A stretch of DNA of 64,000 nt from an uncultured Roseburia sp. (GTDB lineage: Bacteria > Bacillota > Clostridia > Lachnospirales > Lachnospiraceae). Under the pieces are notes generated by a model that was not told the DNA's origin, made no database searches, and worked only from the letters and a program-made list of their open reading frames with translations. Location of the stretch: NCBI GenBank assembly GCA_947649645.1, contig CANSSP010000011.1, positions 37,431 to 101,430 on the forward strand, read 5' to 3'. Position 1 is the first letter of the stretch, and every line of letters starts with the position of its first letter. This document shows positions 16,800-25,442 of the stretch, one piece after another. A program made the translations under genes and the position numbers.

Positions 16800-18887
16800 G
16801 TGGCTGGAAAAAAGAAAAAAAGGAAACATCGTTTTTTCTGGTTTATCGCAAAGCTGCACTTTGCACTGCTGCTTCTTGTGACGGCGGCAGCGGCGTGGCT
16901 TTTTTTTGGCGGTTATGCAAAAGAGATACAGACGCTTCGGGCGGAGGCCGTCAGGATGGTGAGTGCGTCGAGGGCAGACACCTTTCGGGGAAATCAGACG
17001 AGCATTGTGTATGCTGCCGACAACAGTGTGATTTCAACATTAAAAAGTGGGAAGGAATCTTATTATCTGACGATCGATGCGATTCCGCCGAATGCTGTTG
17101 CGGCAATTATCAGTATTGAAGATAAACGGTTTTATCATCATAAAGGTGTGGATTACAGGGCGCTGCTTCGGGCTCTTAAGGTGATGATTGAGAGCGGAAA
17201 GGCCACACAGGGCGGCAGTACCATCACAATGCAGCTCGCGCGCAATATATTTATTTCGCAGGAGAAGACCTGGCAGAGAAAAGCGCAGGAGATTTTCCTG
17301 GCATGGGAGATTGAGAAAAAATATAGTAAGGAACAGGTTCTTGAGTTTTATCTGAACAATATTTATTTTGGAAACGGATACTATGGGATACAGTCGGCGA
17401 GCCGCGGATATTTTAACCGGAGTGTCGGTGAGCTGAGCCTTTCACAGCTTGCGTTTTTGTGTGCCATACCAAACAATCCGACAATCTATGATCCGCTTAC
17501 AGGTATGGGAAACGCGATATCGCGGCGGAACCGGATTTTAAAACGGATGCTGGAGGACGGGAAGATTTCGGATGCCGCCTATGCCGGCGCGCTGAAAGAA
17601 GTGATCACTTTAGAGCGTCCCGCGTCGGTACAGAAAAATGATTACGTCGAAACTTATGCCTATTACTGTGCGATCCGGGCGTTGATGGAAAATGAAGATT
17701 TTCATTTCCGGTATTATTTTGATTCTGAGAAAGAAAAAGAGACTTATGACGCGGCGTATGAGGTATTGTACACAGAGTGCCAGCGAAAGCTGTACACGGC
17801 GGGGTATCACATTTATACTTCTTTTGACCTGAATCTCCAGGAAGAACTTCAGGGTGCGGTGGATGAGACGCTCGGCGATTTTACAGAGGTGAACGAGGAA
17901 GGGGTATACGCATTGCAGGCGTCGGCGGTCTGCATTGATAATGAGAGCGGTTATGTAAAAGCGGCGGTTGGCGGCCGGAAGCAGGAGTTTGCCGGTTACA
18001 CGCTCAACCGGGCGTACCAGAGTTTTCGCCAGCCAGGCAGTGCGGTCAAACCGCTCACAGTCTATACACCTGCTTTTGAGCGCAGCTATACGCCGGAAAG
18101 CATGGTTGTGGATGAGCCGATTGAGGATGGGCCGAAAAATTCCAGCGGCGGCTATGCGGGAGAGATGACTGTGCGGTCGGCGGTAGAACGCTCCGTCAAC
18201 ACGGTTGCCTGGAAGTTGTACGAAGAACTTACGCCGGAGCGAGGGCTTTCTTATCTGAAGGAAATGAATTTCTCAAAATTGAAAAGAGAAGATTACAGGC
18301 CTGCGACAGCGCTCGGGGGATTTACGACCGGTGTGTCCGCACTGGAGATGGCCGCCGGTTACGCGGCAATTGAAAACGACGGTGTTTATCGGGCGCCGAC
18401 CTGTATCGTAAAAATCGTCGACGGGGCAGGGAATGAAGTCTATGCCTCGGAACGGACGGAGAAGGTGGTCTACCGGCAGAACGCCGCCCGTATGATGACA
18501 GACGTGATGAAAGGTGTGCTGACACGGGGAACCGGGAGAGGGCTTGGCCTGGGGGAGATGCCCTGCGCAGGCAAGACGGGGACGACCAATGACAATAAGG
18601 ACGGCTGGTTTGCCGGCTATACCAGATATTACACTACGAGCGTCTGGGTCGGATATGATATGCCGAGAAAGATGGATGGCCTGATGGGCCGGACTTATCC
18701 CGGGAAGATCTGGCAGAAATTTATGCTGCGCGCACATGAGGGGCTGGAACCGCTGGATTTTCTGTCGTACGCGAAGCTCTCTGATGAGTTTGTGAGTAAT
18801 GGAGGACCGGAGGAGATCAGACCGGATACCGTTTCGGAGAATGAGACAGGAAATGTCACGCCTGGGGAAGCGCAAAAGACAGAGTGA
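16800..18887 (+). CDS. Class A penicillin-binding protein (bifunctional PBP1A-like)
   Basis: 695 residues. A lysine-rich cytoplasmic tail is followed by one transmembrane helix (~20-40). The GT51 glycosyltransferase has catalytic Glu 107 in SIEDKRFYHHKG, then GGSTITMQLARNIF. The transpeptidase has Ser 414 in PGSAVK (SxxK), SVN in ERSVNTVAW, and Lys 592 in GKTGTTNDNKDGWFAGY. It polymerises and cross-links peptidoglycan at the outer membrane face. The start is GTG, set by GGAGGA at 16789-16794. It follows tcdA after 37 bases and converges on thiT. Confidence 0.96.
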   Translation: MAGKKKKRKHRFFWFIAKLHFALLLLVTAAAAWLFFGGYAKEIQTLRAEAVRMVSASRADTFRGNQTSIVYAADNSVISTLKSGKESYYLTIDAIPPNAVAAIISIEDKRFYHHKGVDYRALLRALKVMIESGKATQGGSTITMQLARNIFISQEKTWQRKAQEIFLAWEIEKKYSKEQVLEFYLNNIYFGNGYYGIQSASRGYFNRSVGELSLSQLAFLCAIPNNPTIYDPLTGMGNAISRRNRILKRMLEDGKISDAAYAGALKEVITLERPASVQKNDYVETYAYYCAIRALMENEDFHFRYYFDSEKEKETYDAAYEVLYTECQRKLYTAGYHIYTSFDLNLQEELQGAVDETLGDFTEVNEEGVYALQASAVCIDNESGYVKAAVGGRKQEFAGYTLNRAYQSFRQPGSAVKPLTVYTPAFERSYTPESMVVDEPIEDGPKNSSGGYAGEMTVRSAVERSVNTVAWKLYEELTPERGLSYLKEMNFSKLKREDYRPATALGGFTTGVSALEMAAGYAAIENDGVYRAPTCIVKIVDGAGNEVYASERTEKVVYRQNAARMMTDVMKGVLTRGTGRGLGLGEMPCAGKTGTTNDNKDGWFAGYTRYYTTSVWVGYDMPRKMDGLMGRTYPGKIWQKFMLRAHEGLEPLDFLSYAKLSDEFVSNGGPEEIRPDTVSENETGNVTPGEAQKTE

Positions 18888-18925
18888 GGCGCAGAATGCC
18901 TGTTATCCGGTCTGTTTTTGTGCGT

Positions 18926-19609
18926 TTAGTCATTCACCGCCTGTATTTTTACATGGGCAAGCGCTTTTGCGACAGGCGGGATGCAGATAATAACGAGTGT
19001 CACGACCGCCTCGGGAATCAGATAGGACGCCTGGTATCCCGCTGAGTACACGAGGGGATGCATATCTTCGGGGGCGTAGGATGCAAAAAAAATCACGCCG
19101 GAGAGCGTCGAGAAGACAAAACGGCCGATGACGCCTGCAATATAGCCGATCGGAAGGCCATATTTTTTCTTATAGAAAAATCCGGCCAGACCGAGCGCGC
19201 CGAATGCGAGCGGGTAATCCAGAAGCATCTGCGGGATCGTGTAGAAGATCGGCTCTGTCACAAACTGCACCAGGCCGTAGGCGACTGCCGTCATGATGCC
19301 GACACAGGGGCCATACCAGTATGCGATCAGCACGATAAAAAGCATGGACAAAAGTGTCACGGAGCCGCCCATGGGCATTTCAAAGAGTCTGATCATCGAG
19401 CAGACGACGGCCAGCGCGATCGCGACGGCAGAATAGACGAGCTGTTTTGTGGTAAGGGTTTGTTTTGAGGCAGTATTCCGGTGACGGAGAACGGCTGACG
19501 TAATCAATAAAAGGGTGATCAGGGCCAGGACGATGGCAATGCCGGCCGCGGTGAGATGGACAGAGCCGTCGCCCCAGGCTCCCTCGGGAGTTGCAAAAAA
19601 ATTGTTCAT
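18926..19609 (-). CDS. thiT: ECF transporter S component for thiamine
   Basis: 227 residues with about six transmembrane helices, matching ThiT, the thiamine-binding S component of ECF transporters. Landmarks are QLVYSAVAIALAVVCSMIRL, MPMGGSVTLLSMLFIVLIAY, TEPIFYTIPQMLLDYPLAFG and GYIAGVIGRFVFSTLSGVIF. It needs the shared EcfA/A'/T module, which is not in this window and is not next to rplQ as it is in many Firmicutes. The ATG at 19609 is preceded by AAGGAGGA (minus 19624-19617); the longer frame begins inside the leader. A TPP riboswitch upstream confirms the substrate. Confidence 0.95.
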   Translation of the reverse strand: MNNFFATPEGAWGDGSVHLTAAGIAIVLALITLLLITSAVLRHRNTASKQTLTTKQLVYSAVAIALAVVCSMIRLFEMPMGGSVTLLSMLFIVLIAYWYGPCVGIMTAVAYGLVQFVTEPIFYTIPQMLLDYPLAFGALGLAGFFYKKKYGLPIGYIAGVIGRFVFSTLSGVIFFASYAPEDMHPLVYSAGYQASYLIPEAVVTLVIICIPPVAKALAHVKIQAVND

Positions 19610-19612
19610 AAA

Positions 19613-19650
19613 AAAATCCTCCTTCACAGATTTTGTGCCAGGGGGATTTT
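19613..19650 (-). promoter_or_regulatory. Shine-Dalgarno-sequestering hairpin of thiT
   Basis: On the minus strand AAAATCCCCC (19650-19641) pairs with GGAGGATTTT (19622-19613) with a single C-A mismatch. The right arm is the thiT ribosome site, and a T-run follows it. This is the likely expression platform of the riboswitch, acting on translation and perhaps on termination. Confidence 0.6.
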
Positions 19651-19667
19651 CCATATCCGAAAAAAAG

Positions 19668-19790
19668 CTTCCTTACGCCGGTATTATCCGGTTCAAGTAT
19701 TGAGGGTCGATGATTCATCTCTCAGCTTTGACAGAAATTCCGGCTGCTTTAAAAAAGGAACCGGGAATTTTGTCTGTGCACCCCTAGCGT
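19668..19790 (-). ncRNA. TPP (THI-box) riboswitch
   Basis: On the minus strand the aptamer core is clear: CTAGGGGTGC at the 5' side, GCTGAGAGATGAATCATCGA with ACCCTCAATACTTGAACCGG in the centre, and ATAATACCGGCGTAAGGAAG at the 3' end. These are the conserved elements of the thiamine pyrophosphate aptamer. It precedes thiT, so thiamine pyrophosphate should shut down thiamine uptake. Confidence 0.97.
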
Positions 19791-19823
19791 GGTTATGTAA
19801 TTGTCATAAACTGATTCTATCCG

Positions 19824-19852
19824 ACTATATCAATTCTGCCGGAATCTGTCAA
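19824..19852 (-). promoter_or_regulatory. Sigma-A promoter of thiT
   Basis: On the minus strand TTGACA (19852-19847), a 17-base spacer and TATAGT (19829-19824). Transcription would start near 19817, about 27 bases before the aptamer. Confidence 0.75.
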
Positions 19853-19879
19853 GCAGTATTTTGGTGCCGTGTGAAGTTT

Positions 19880-20830
19880 TTATGCTTTTCCCTCCAGTTC
19901 AGCCGTGATCGGAGGGATCTGTGAGAGCATGTTGTCCATATCTTCAAACATGGAGCTTTTTGTCGTGCCCAGTGCGTTTGCCTTGCGGATATGGCCGGAG
20001 ACGGCGGTAAGCTGTTCTTCGGCTTCTGCAAAAAAACAGCTCACATCGCGGAGTTTGCTCTCCGAGACCTCAATCGTCTCTGAAATCTGCTGCTGCACGG
20101 AGTCGGCACCGCCTGCAGCGGCAGCGATCTGGTCAAATACTTCGTGTGCGGAATCCATCTGTACGATGCTTTTGCCGATGGAATCCTGTGAGGCCGCGAT
20201 GCTTGAGCTCAGTTTCTCAGTCCCTGCTTCGACGTCGCCGATGCTGGAATCCACTGCGCTGACAAGATTTTTGATTTCGCTTGCAAGGTTTTTTACCTCC
20301 TGGGCCACGACGGCAAATCCTTTACCCTGTTCTCCCGCTCTGGCCGCCTCAATGGAGGCGTTGAGTGCCAGCATGTTTGTCTGGTTGGCAATGGCGATGA
20401 TCTGGCTCATACATTCCTTGATCTTCTGGATGGACGCCTGGAAATCGGTGAATGTGCTGTGGATCTCGATAAAATCGTTCTGCACCTGCATGGAGTTGTC
20501 TTTTAACCCTGCGACCTGTTTCTGGGCATTGGCGACAGAGTCGGCAATGTCAGTTTTTACATCGTGAAACCGGGCGGATACTTCCCCGACCGACTGAAAA
20601 ATATCATGAAGAGAGTCAAGCTTTTCCTTGAGCTCTTCATTTTCTGCCATCACAGTGTCAAATGCGGTCTGAATCTCCTGGAGTTCTCCAAGGGAACTGA
20701 CTTCGTTCAACGCAAGTCTGTGCTGGTAATCTCTAAGACTTTCAGATACATGCAGAATCGGATACAGATCCAGTTCCGGCTTTACCGGTCCGGGAGACGG
20801 AGCAGTTTCTTTTTTTCTGGATAAAAACAT
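19880..20830 (-). CDS. Soluble methyl-accepting chemotaxis protein
   Basis: About 316 residues, without transmembrane or HAMP segments, so cytoplasmic. The signalling hairpin tip is exact for the family: [20 protein letters not shown] followed by [17 protein letters not shown]. The first ~80 residues are predicted coiled coil ([20 protein letters not shown]). With no ligand domain of its own, it probably takes input from a partner; the FIST-domain protein encoded 138 bases upstream on the same strand is the obvious candidate. MFLSRKK at 20830 is taken as the start, after TGGGGATT; MGII at 20842 is an alternative. Confidence 0.9.
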   Translation of the reverse strand: MFLSRKKETAPSPGPVKPELDLYPILHVSESLRDYQHRLALNEVSSLGELQEIQTAFDTVMAENEELKEKLDSLHDIFQSVGEVSARFHDVKTDIADSVANAQKQVAGLKDNSMQVQNDFIEIHSTFTDFQASIQKIKECMSQIIAIANQTNMLALNASIEAARAGEQGKGFAVVAQEVKNLASEIKNLVSAVDSSIGDVEAGTEKLSSSIAASQDSIGKSIVQMDSAHEVFDQIAAAAGGADSVQQQISETIEVSESKLRDVSCFFAEAEEQLTAVSGHIRKANALGTTKSSMFEDMDNMLSQIPPITAELEGKA

Positions 20831-20832
20831 AA

Positions 20833-20904
20833 TAATCCCCATTTCTGCGCTGCTTTTTGCGCATGAGCGATTTTGTGACAGGCAGCGCGCAGACACAAAT
20901 CGCC
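20833..20904 (-). repeat. Leader repeat, copy A
   Basis: Bases 20833-20879 match 59659-59705 at 37 of 47 positions, and every difference is a transition. A weaker match continues to the GGCGATTTGTG stretch at 20904. In both places the repeat ends in the ribosome site of the following minus-strand gene. On the RNA, GCGATTTGTG can pair with CACAAAATCGC within this copy. Confidence 0.65.
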
Positions 20905-20939
20905 GTGTGAAAAAGCAGCTGCCGCGCTGTTTTTCACAC
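20905..20939 (-). repeat. Strong hairpin between the FIST and MCP genes
   Basis: The arms GTGTGAAAAACAGC and GCTGCTTTTTCACAC (minus strand) pair over 14 bases with one bulged C and a six-base loop. No T-run follows, so it may be a processing or stability element rather than a terminator. Confidence 0.7.
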
Positions 20940-20968
20940 CATTGTCCTCTGTTTATCGGATAGTTTAT

Positions 20969-22024
20969 CTATTCAAATACCACACATGTCATGGATTGGT
21001 TCACAAACTGGTTATTGTAATGCTCACCGTAACCGACGAGTCCCGCGTGGCTTCCGAGTGCGCTCATGGATTTTAAATAGTCGTTTACATAATGCTCCTG
21101 GCTGAACAGGAGGTATCGGAAGAGACAGTTGATCGAAAAAACAGCGGAAATATGATTAAAGTCCTGCCGTATTGTGGAAATCGTTTCGTCTACGATCTGC
21201 CTGTAATCCTGCAATTCCAGAAGTGTCAGCACATCGGAATCGTTTACCTGTCGGAAGCAGGCAAGTGCATTTCCGACGACCTCTTTGATGGAAATAATAC
21301 AGACGTCTTCTCCGTTCATTTTGCCAAAAGGATTTTTAAATGTCTGTGTTGTGATATCTTTTTCGGAGATATGGAGGATATCCTGATATACCTGTTTCGC
21401 GGATTTGCCATTGAGCTCTCCTATAATATATCGCCTGCGGTCGGTTTTGGATGCGATAAAGCGGCAGTCAGGCATAGGACGGTAAATGTTCTCCTTGTAA
21501 GCTTTTATTTTACCTCCGTTATTTTTGACAAGAGCATAAGCGGCGGCATCCTTGTAGATTTGTCCGTTCGCCGATACCATACCGGCGTCTCCGGTGCCGC
21601 CGACCAGGGAAATGTCTTTTTTCCCCAGGACACTGCAAAAGGTGGTGAGGACACAGGCATCATTGCCGGAACAGAAATCAATGCAGACAGTGTCTTTTGC
21701 GGAAGCGTTTATGGTATTGAGGTCCTGTTTTAAGCGTGCGATGTATTTTACGGGCATGACGGATGCCTGTTCCAGCACGTTGGCCGTGGCTGTGACATTG
21801 TCCGTAAAAGCGACGATGCCCACTCCTTTCTCTGAAACAGTTGTGTCATAAGACATTCCGATACAGCCGATGCTGGGAATGCCGGGAAACAGCGACTCCA
21901 GTTCTGCAACATGCGCTGAAAACTGATCGCTGTTGGACATCAGCAGAATTAATTTTGGATTGGTCAGTCCTTTTGCTGCCTCTTTCAGGTCTCCTTTTTG
22001 ACTTTTTCCGTAAAATTGTTTCAC
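20969..22024 (-). CDS. FIST N/C domain sensory protein
   Basis: 351 residues covering FIST-N (~20-190) and FIST-C (~200-340). Diagnostic stretches are FPGIPSIGCIGMSYDTTVSE, FCSGNDACVLTTFCSVLG, SLVGGTGDAGMVSANGQIYK and FSINCLFRYLLFSQEHYVND. FIST domains are predicted small-molecule sensors in signal transduction. There is no membrane segment. It starts at GTG with GGAGA ahead of it. It is transcribed with the soluble chemoreceptor downstream, suggesting that the FIST protein delivers the signal to the receptor. Its ~208-base leader is unusually structured. Confidence 0.9.
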   Translation of the reverse strand: MKQFYGKSQKGDLKEAAKGLTNPKLILLMSNSDQFSAHVAELESLFPGIPSIGCIGMSYDTTVSEKGVGIVAFTDNVTATANVLEQASVMPVKYIARLKQDLNTINASAKDTVCIDFCSGNDACVLTTFCSVLGKKDISLVGGTGDAGMVSANGQIYKDAAAYALVKNNGGKIKAYKENIYRPMPDCRFIASKTDRRRYIIGELNGKSAKQVYQDILHISEKDITTQTFKNPFGKMNGEDVCIISIKEVVGNALACFRQVNDSDVLTLLELQDYRQIVDETISTIRQDFNHISAVFSINCLFRYLLFSQEHYVNDYLKSMSALGSHAGLVGYGEHYNNQFVNQSMTCVVFE

Positions 22025-22055
22025 ATCTGGTCTCCTCTCTCCGTGAGTTTTTATT

Positions 22056-22217
22056 CATAACCGCCCGAAAACGGTCGGCGTGCCAGCCGTCGATGCGGCA
22101 GTGCATGGCGCATAAGTGTCAGAAGCCGCAGTGCACGCTCCCGGGCATACGCCCTGCCAGAATAAGACCTGGCATAACCGCCCGAAGACGGTCGGCGTGC
22201 CAGTCGTCGTCCTGGCA
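22056..22217 (-). repeat. Duplicated 45-base modules in the FIST mRNA leader
   Basis: Copies at 22056-22100 and 22173-22217 share CATAACCGCCCGAA, ACGGTCGGCGTGCCAG and CGTCG, with about six differences in 45 bases. On the minus-strand RNA each contains a CCGaCCG-loop-CGGgCGG hairpin; the copy at 22173 also has TGCCAG/CTGGCA. Between the copies lies TGCCAG-N8-CTGGCA, and TGCACTGC occurs twice as a shorter direct repeat. Apart from the two divergent promoters and the operator candidate, the 376-base gap 22025-22400 holds nothing else recognisable. Confidence 0.75.
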
Positions 22218-22238
22218 CCGCTCATTGCTTTCGAGGAT

Positions 22239-22267
22239 ATTATACCTTGTCTTGAGAAAGTTTACAA
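22239..22267 (-). promoter_or_regulatory. Sigma-A promoter of the FIST-MCP operon
   Basis: On the minus strand TTGTAA (22267-22262), 17 bases, TATAAT (22244-22239). It is back-to-back with the acpP promoter, whose -35 box begins 17 bases away, and it places the duplicated modules inside the transcribed leader. Confidence 0.7.
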
Positions 22268-22283
22268 CGGTGCAAATTAATCA

Positions 22284-22312
22284 TTGACAAAATCTGGATG
22301 TGGAGATATACT
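22284..22312 (+). promoter_or_regulatory. Strong sigma-A promoter of the fatty-acid operon
   Basis: TTGACA (22284-22289), a 17-base spacer, TATACT (22307-22312); transcription should start near 22319. Confidence 0.85.
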
Positions 22313-22327
22313 TTGCTAAACCAATAA

Positions 22328-22340
22328 TTTGATCATCAAA
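22328..22340 (+). promoter_or_regulatory. Candidate FabT operator
   Basis: TTTGAT-C-ATCAAA is a perfect interrupted palindrome at about +9 to +21 relative to the predicted start. It resembles the TTTGA-N-TCAAA type site recognised by MarR-family FabT in other Firmicutes. The likely repressor gene is the last of this operon (29883), which would make a feedback loop. Confidence 0.6.
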
Positions 22341-22400
22341 ATATTTGGATGGCAAATTATCTGACAGTAAAGAAAGCACAGAAAGAAAGGAATAGAGAAG

Positions 22401-22634
22401 ATGTTAGAGAAGATGTTACCGATTATTGCGGAACAGTTAAATGTTGAGGTGGATCAGATCAGAGTGGATTCTTCTTTTAAAGAAGATCTCGGGGCCGATT
22501 CTCTGGATTTGTTTGAACTGGTGATGGCGCTGGAGGATCAGTTCGGAGTAGAAATTCCGTCGGAAGATCTGGAGTCGATTGTGACTGTAAATGATGTGGT
22601 CGAGTATTTAAAAGGAAAAGGCGTCGAGGAATGA
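22401..22634 (+). CDS. acpP: Acyl carrier protein
   Basis: 77 acidic residues with the phosphopantetheine attachment Ser in [16 protein letters not shown]. It carries growing acyl chains between the Fab enzymes. It is the first gene of the operon, with AGAAAGGAA at 22382-22390 upstream, and overlaps fabK by four bases (ATGA), so the two are translationally coupled. Confidence 0.97.
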   Translation: MLEKMLPIIAEQLNVEVDQIRVDSSFKEDLGADSLDLFELVMALEDQFGVEIPSEDLESIVTVNDVVEYLKGKGVEE

Positions 22635-23575
22635 AGACAGAGATAACGGATTTGCTGAAGACGGAATATCCGCTGATCCAGGGCGGCATGGCCTGGGTGG
22701 CGGAACATCATCTGGCGGCGGCCGTATCCAATGCCGGAGGGCTTGGGATTATTGGCGCGGCCGCGGCTCCGCCCGAGGTTGTGCGGGAAGAGATCAGGGA
22801 AACGAAGAAAAGGACGAAAAATCCGTTTGGCGTCAACATTATGCTGATGAGTCCCAATGCGGCGGATGTCGCGCGGATTGTGATTGAGGAGGAAGTTCCG
22901 GTTGTCACGACAGGAGCGGGCAGCCCTGCAAAATACATGGAGGCGTGGAAAACGGCGGGAATAATTGTGATTCCTGTGGTGGCGAGCGCGGCTATGGCAA
23001 AGATGATGGAGCGTGCCGGAGCAGACGCCGTGGTGGCAGAGGGAATGGAGAGCGGCGGCCATATCGGCAGCGCGACGACAATGACGCTTGTGCCACAGGT
23101 GGCAGATGCCGTCAGTATCCCTGTCATTGCGGCGGGAGGCATCGCGGACGGCCGCGGCCTGGCTGCAGCCCTGATGCTTGGCGCAAAAGGGGTTCAGATG
23201 GGTACGCGTTTTGTGATTGCTGCAGAATCGATTGTACATAAAAATTTTAAGGACCGCATACTGAAGGCGCGGGACATCGATTCGGAAGTTACAGGAATGA
23301 GTACCGGCCATCCCATCCGCGTTCTTCGCAATCAGATGAGCCGGGAATACCTGAAGAGAGAAAAAGAGGGTGCGTCATTTGAAGAGCTTGAGGCACTCAC
23401 AGTCGGCGCTCTGCGCAGGGCTGTCGTGGAAGGGGACGTTGTAAACGGCAGTCTGATGGCCGGGCAGTGTGCGGGACTGGTGAAAAAGGAACAGACCTGT
23501 AGGGAAATCATAGAGGAAGTCATGGCGGAAGCGGATTCGCTTCTTGGCAGTGTGAAAAAATATGCTACGGCATAG
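22631..23575 (+). CDS. fabK: Enoyl-ACP reductase II (FabK)
   Basis: 314 residues of the FMN-dependent nitronate-monooxygenase-like TIM-barrel family. [44 protein letters not shown] and [19 protein letters not shown] give the flavin and substrate-binding layout of FabK rather than 2-nitropropane dioxygenase. FabK carries out the last step of each elongation cycle and is insensitive to triclosan. Operon context with acpP and fabD makes this assignment firm. No FabI-type gene is in the cluster. Confidence 0.95.
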   Translation: MKTEITDLLKTEYPLIQGGMAWVAEHHLAAAVSNAGGLGIIGAAAAPPEVVREEIRETKKRTKNPFGVNIMLMSPNAADVARIVIEEEVPVVTTGAGSPAKYMEAWKTAGIIVIPVVASAAMAKMMERAGADAVVAEGMESGGHIGSATTMTLVPQVADAVSIPVIAAGGIADGRGLAAALMLGAKGVQMGTRFVIAAESIVHKNFKDRILKARDIDSEVTGMSTGHPIRVLRNQMSREYLKREKEGASFEELEALTVGALRRAVVEGDVVNGSLMAGQCAGLVKKEQTCREIIEEVMAEADSLLGSVKKYATA

Positions 23576-23584
23576 GAGGTAGAA

Positions 23585-24505
23585 ATGGGAAAGAGAGCTT
23601 TTGTGTTTCCCGGGCAGGGGGCACAGTACGTCGGAATGGGAAAAGCGTTTTATGACAGTATTCCTGCCTGCCGCGATGTGTTTGACATGGCCTCGGAGGC
23701 GTCCGGGCTTGATATTGCAGCCTTGTGCTTTGAGGACAATGACAGGATCAATGTCACGGAGTATACGCAGATCTGTATGCTGACTGCAGAAGCGGCAATT
23801 TTAAAAGCACTGAAGGAGGAAAACATCCGTCCCGACGTTGCTGCCGGCTTAAGTCTGGGTGAATATGGCGCCCTTCTTGCGGCAGATGTGCTGGACTGGA
23901 AAGATGCATTTTCCCTGATCCGCAAGAGAGGTATCTATATGCAGGAGGCGGTGCCCGAAGGCGGCGCGATGGCGGCGGTACTGGGACTGCATGCGTCTGC
24001 CATTGAGGAGATCTGCAGAAAAGTGGATGGGACTGTTTCTGTTGCAAACTATAACTGCCCGGGGCAGATCGTGATCACGGGAGAACAGGCGGCAGTTTCC
24101 GGCGCAGGCGAGGCGTGTAAGGAGGCGGGCGCAAAGCGGGTTGTGCCGCTGAACGTCAGCGGGCCCTTTCATTCGCCAATGCTTGCGGGAGCGGGGGAAA
24201 AGCTCGGAAAAGAGCTGGAATCGGTGGAGATAAAACCGATTTCGATTCCTTATGTGACGAATGTGACTGCCGATTATGTCACGGAGCCGTCCACGGTCAG
24301 GGATCTGCTGCGGCTCCAGGTATCGTCGCCGGTGCGCTGGCAGCAGTCGGTGGAAAAAATGATCCGTGACGGTGTCGACGAATTTGTGGAGATCGGCCCG
24401 GGACGTACGCTGACCGGCTTTATCCGGAAGATTAACCGGAATGTAACAGCGGTAAATATCGACAAAATAGATGATTTTAACCGCTATCTTGAAAAACAAA
24501 GGTAA
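23585..24505 (+). CDS. fabD: Malonyl-CoA:ACP transacylase
   Basis: 306 residues. FVFPGQGAQYVGMGKAFYD opens the protein; the nucleophile Ser 90 lies in GLSLGEYGAL, and the catalytic His in NVSGPFHSPML. It loads malonate onto ACP. AGGAGG (23575-23580) precedes the start, and fabK ends nine bases upstream. The 114 bases from its stop to the fabG start contain no gene I can support. Confidence 0.97.
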   Translation: MGKRAFVFPGQGAQYVGMGKAFYDSIPACRDVFDMASEASGLDIAALCFEDNDRINVTEYTQICMLTAEAAILKALKEENIRPDVAAGLSLGEYGALLAADVLDWKDAFSLIRKRGIYMQEAVPEGGAMAAVLGLHASAIEEICRKVDGTVSVANYNCPGQIVITGEQAAVSGAGEACKEAGAKRVVPLNVSGPFHSPMLAGAGEKLGKELESVEIKPISIPYVTNVTADYVTEPSTVRDLLRLQVSSPVRWQQSVEKMIRDGVDEFVEIGPGRTLTGFIRKINRNVTAVNIDKIDDFNRYLEKQR

Positions 24506-24619
24506 GAATGTCCTGTACGATAAAAAGCCCTGCGGGCGTGACGCTGCCGCGGCGGGGAAGAAGTATGGCGCGGAAGAGTCCGATGTGGGATTTTTACCTT
24601 GGCAGAAATGAGGATTTTT

Positions 24620-25357
24620 ATGTTAAAAGGAAAAGTGGCCCTTGTGACGGGGGCGGGACGTGGAATCGGCAGAGCGGCCGCAAAAGCGCTGGCAAGAGAG
24701 GGAGCTTTTGTCGTCGTCAATTATAACGGTTCAAAGGAACGTGCCGAATCGCTTGCCGCGGAAATCGGCCAGCCGGAAAATGCTGTGGTTTATGGATGTG
24801 ACGTTTCGGATTTTGAGTCGTGTGGAAAGATGATCAAAGACGTCATTGCCAGATATGGGCGTCTGGATATTCTTGTAAACAATGCTGGGATTACCAGGGA
24901 CGGTCTTGTTATGAAGATGTCCGAAGAAGATTTTGACGCGGTGGTTGCGATTAATCTTAAGGGAGTTTTTAATACGATTCGTCATGCTTCCCGCTATCTG
25001 TTAAAACAGCGCTGTGGGAGCATTATCAATATTTCATCGGTGTCGGGTGTCTCCGGAAATGCAGGGCAGGCGAATTACAGTGCGAGCAAAGCAGGGGTCA
25101 TCGGTCTGACGAAAAGTATTGCAAAAGAACTTGCGTCCCGCGGCGTCACCTGCAATGCGGTTGCGCCGGGGCTGATTGAGACGGATATGACAGATGCCAT
25201 GTCAGAGAGCGCAAAAACAGCGCTGCAGGAGCAGATTCCACTACAGAGGATGGGAAGCGTGGACGATGTCGCGGAGCTCGTTGTGTTTCTGGCTTCGGAG
25301 CGCGCGTCGTATATTACGGGGCAGGTAATCTGTGTGGACGGCGGCATATCGATGTAG
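24620..25357 (+). CDS. fabG: 3-oxoacyl-ACP reductase
   Basis: 245 residues of the short-chain dehydrogenase family. The NADPH loop is VTGAGRGIGRAAAKALAREG, and the catalytic Ser-Tyr-Lys set appears in NISSVSGVSG and YSASKAGVIGLT. It ends with the family-typical ITGQVICVDGGISM. The frame extends seven codons upstream to a TTG, but ATG 24620 behind ATGAGGA matches normal FabG starts. It performs the first reduction of the elongation cycle. Confidence 0.96.
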   Translation: MLKGKVALVTGAGRGIGRAAAKALAREGAFVVVNYNGSKERAESLAAEIGQPENAVVYGCDVSDFESCGKMIKDVIARYGRLDILVNNAGITRDGLVMKMSEEDFDAVVAINLKGVFNTIRHASRYLLKQRCGSIINISSVSGVSGNAGQANYSASKAGVIGLTKSIAKELASRGVTCNAVAPGLIETDMTDAMSESAKTALQEQIPLQRMGSVDDVAELVVFLASERASYITGQVICVDGGISM

Positions 25358-25442
25358 CCTCCGCCGATACACCTGCGTGAAGGCGCTGTCCTTAGATTAA
25401 GTTTCTGGAAATAATGAAAGTAAGCTGAAAGTGGAGAAAAAC

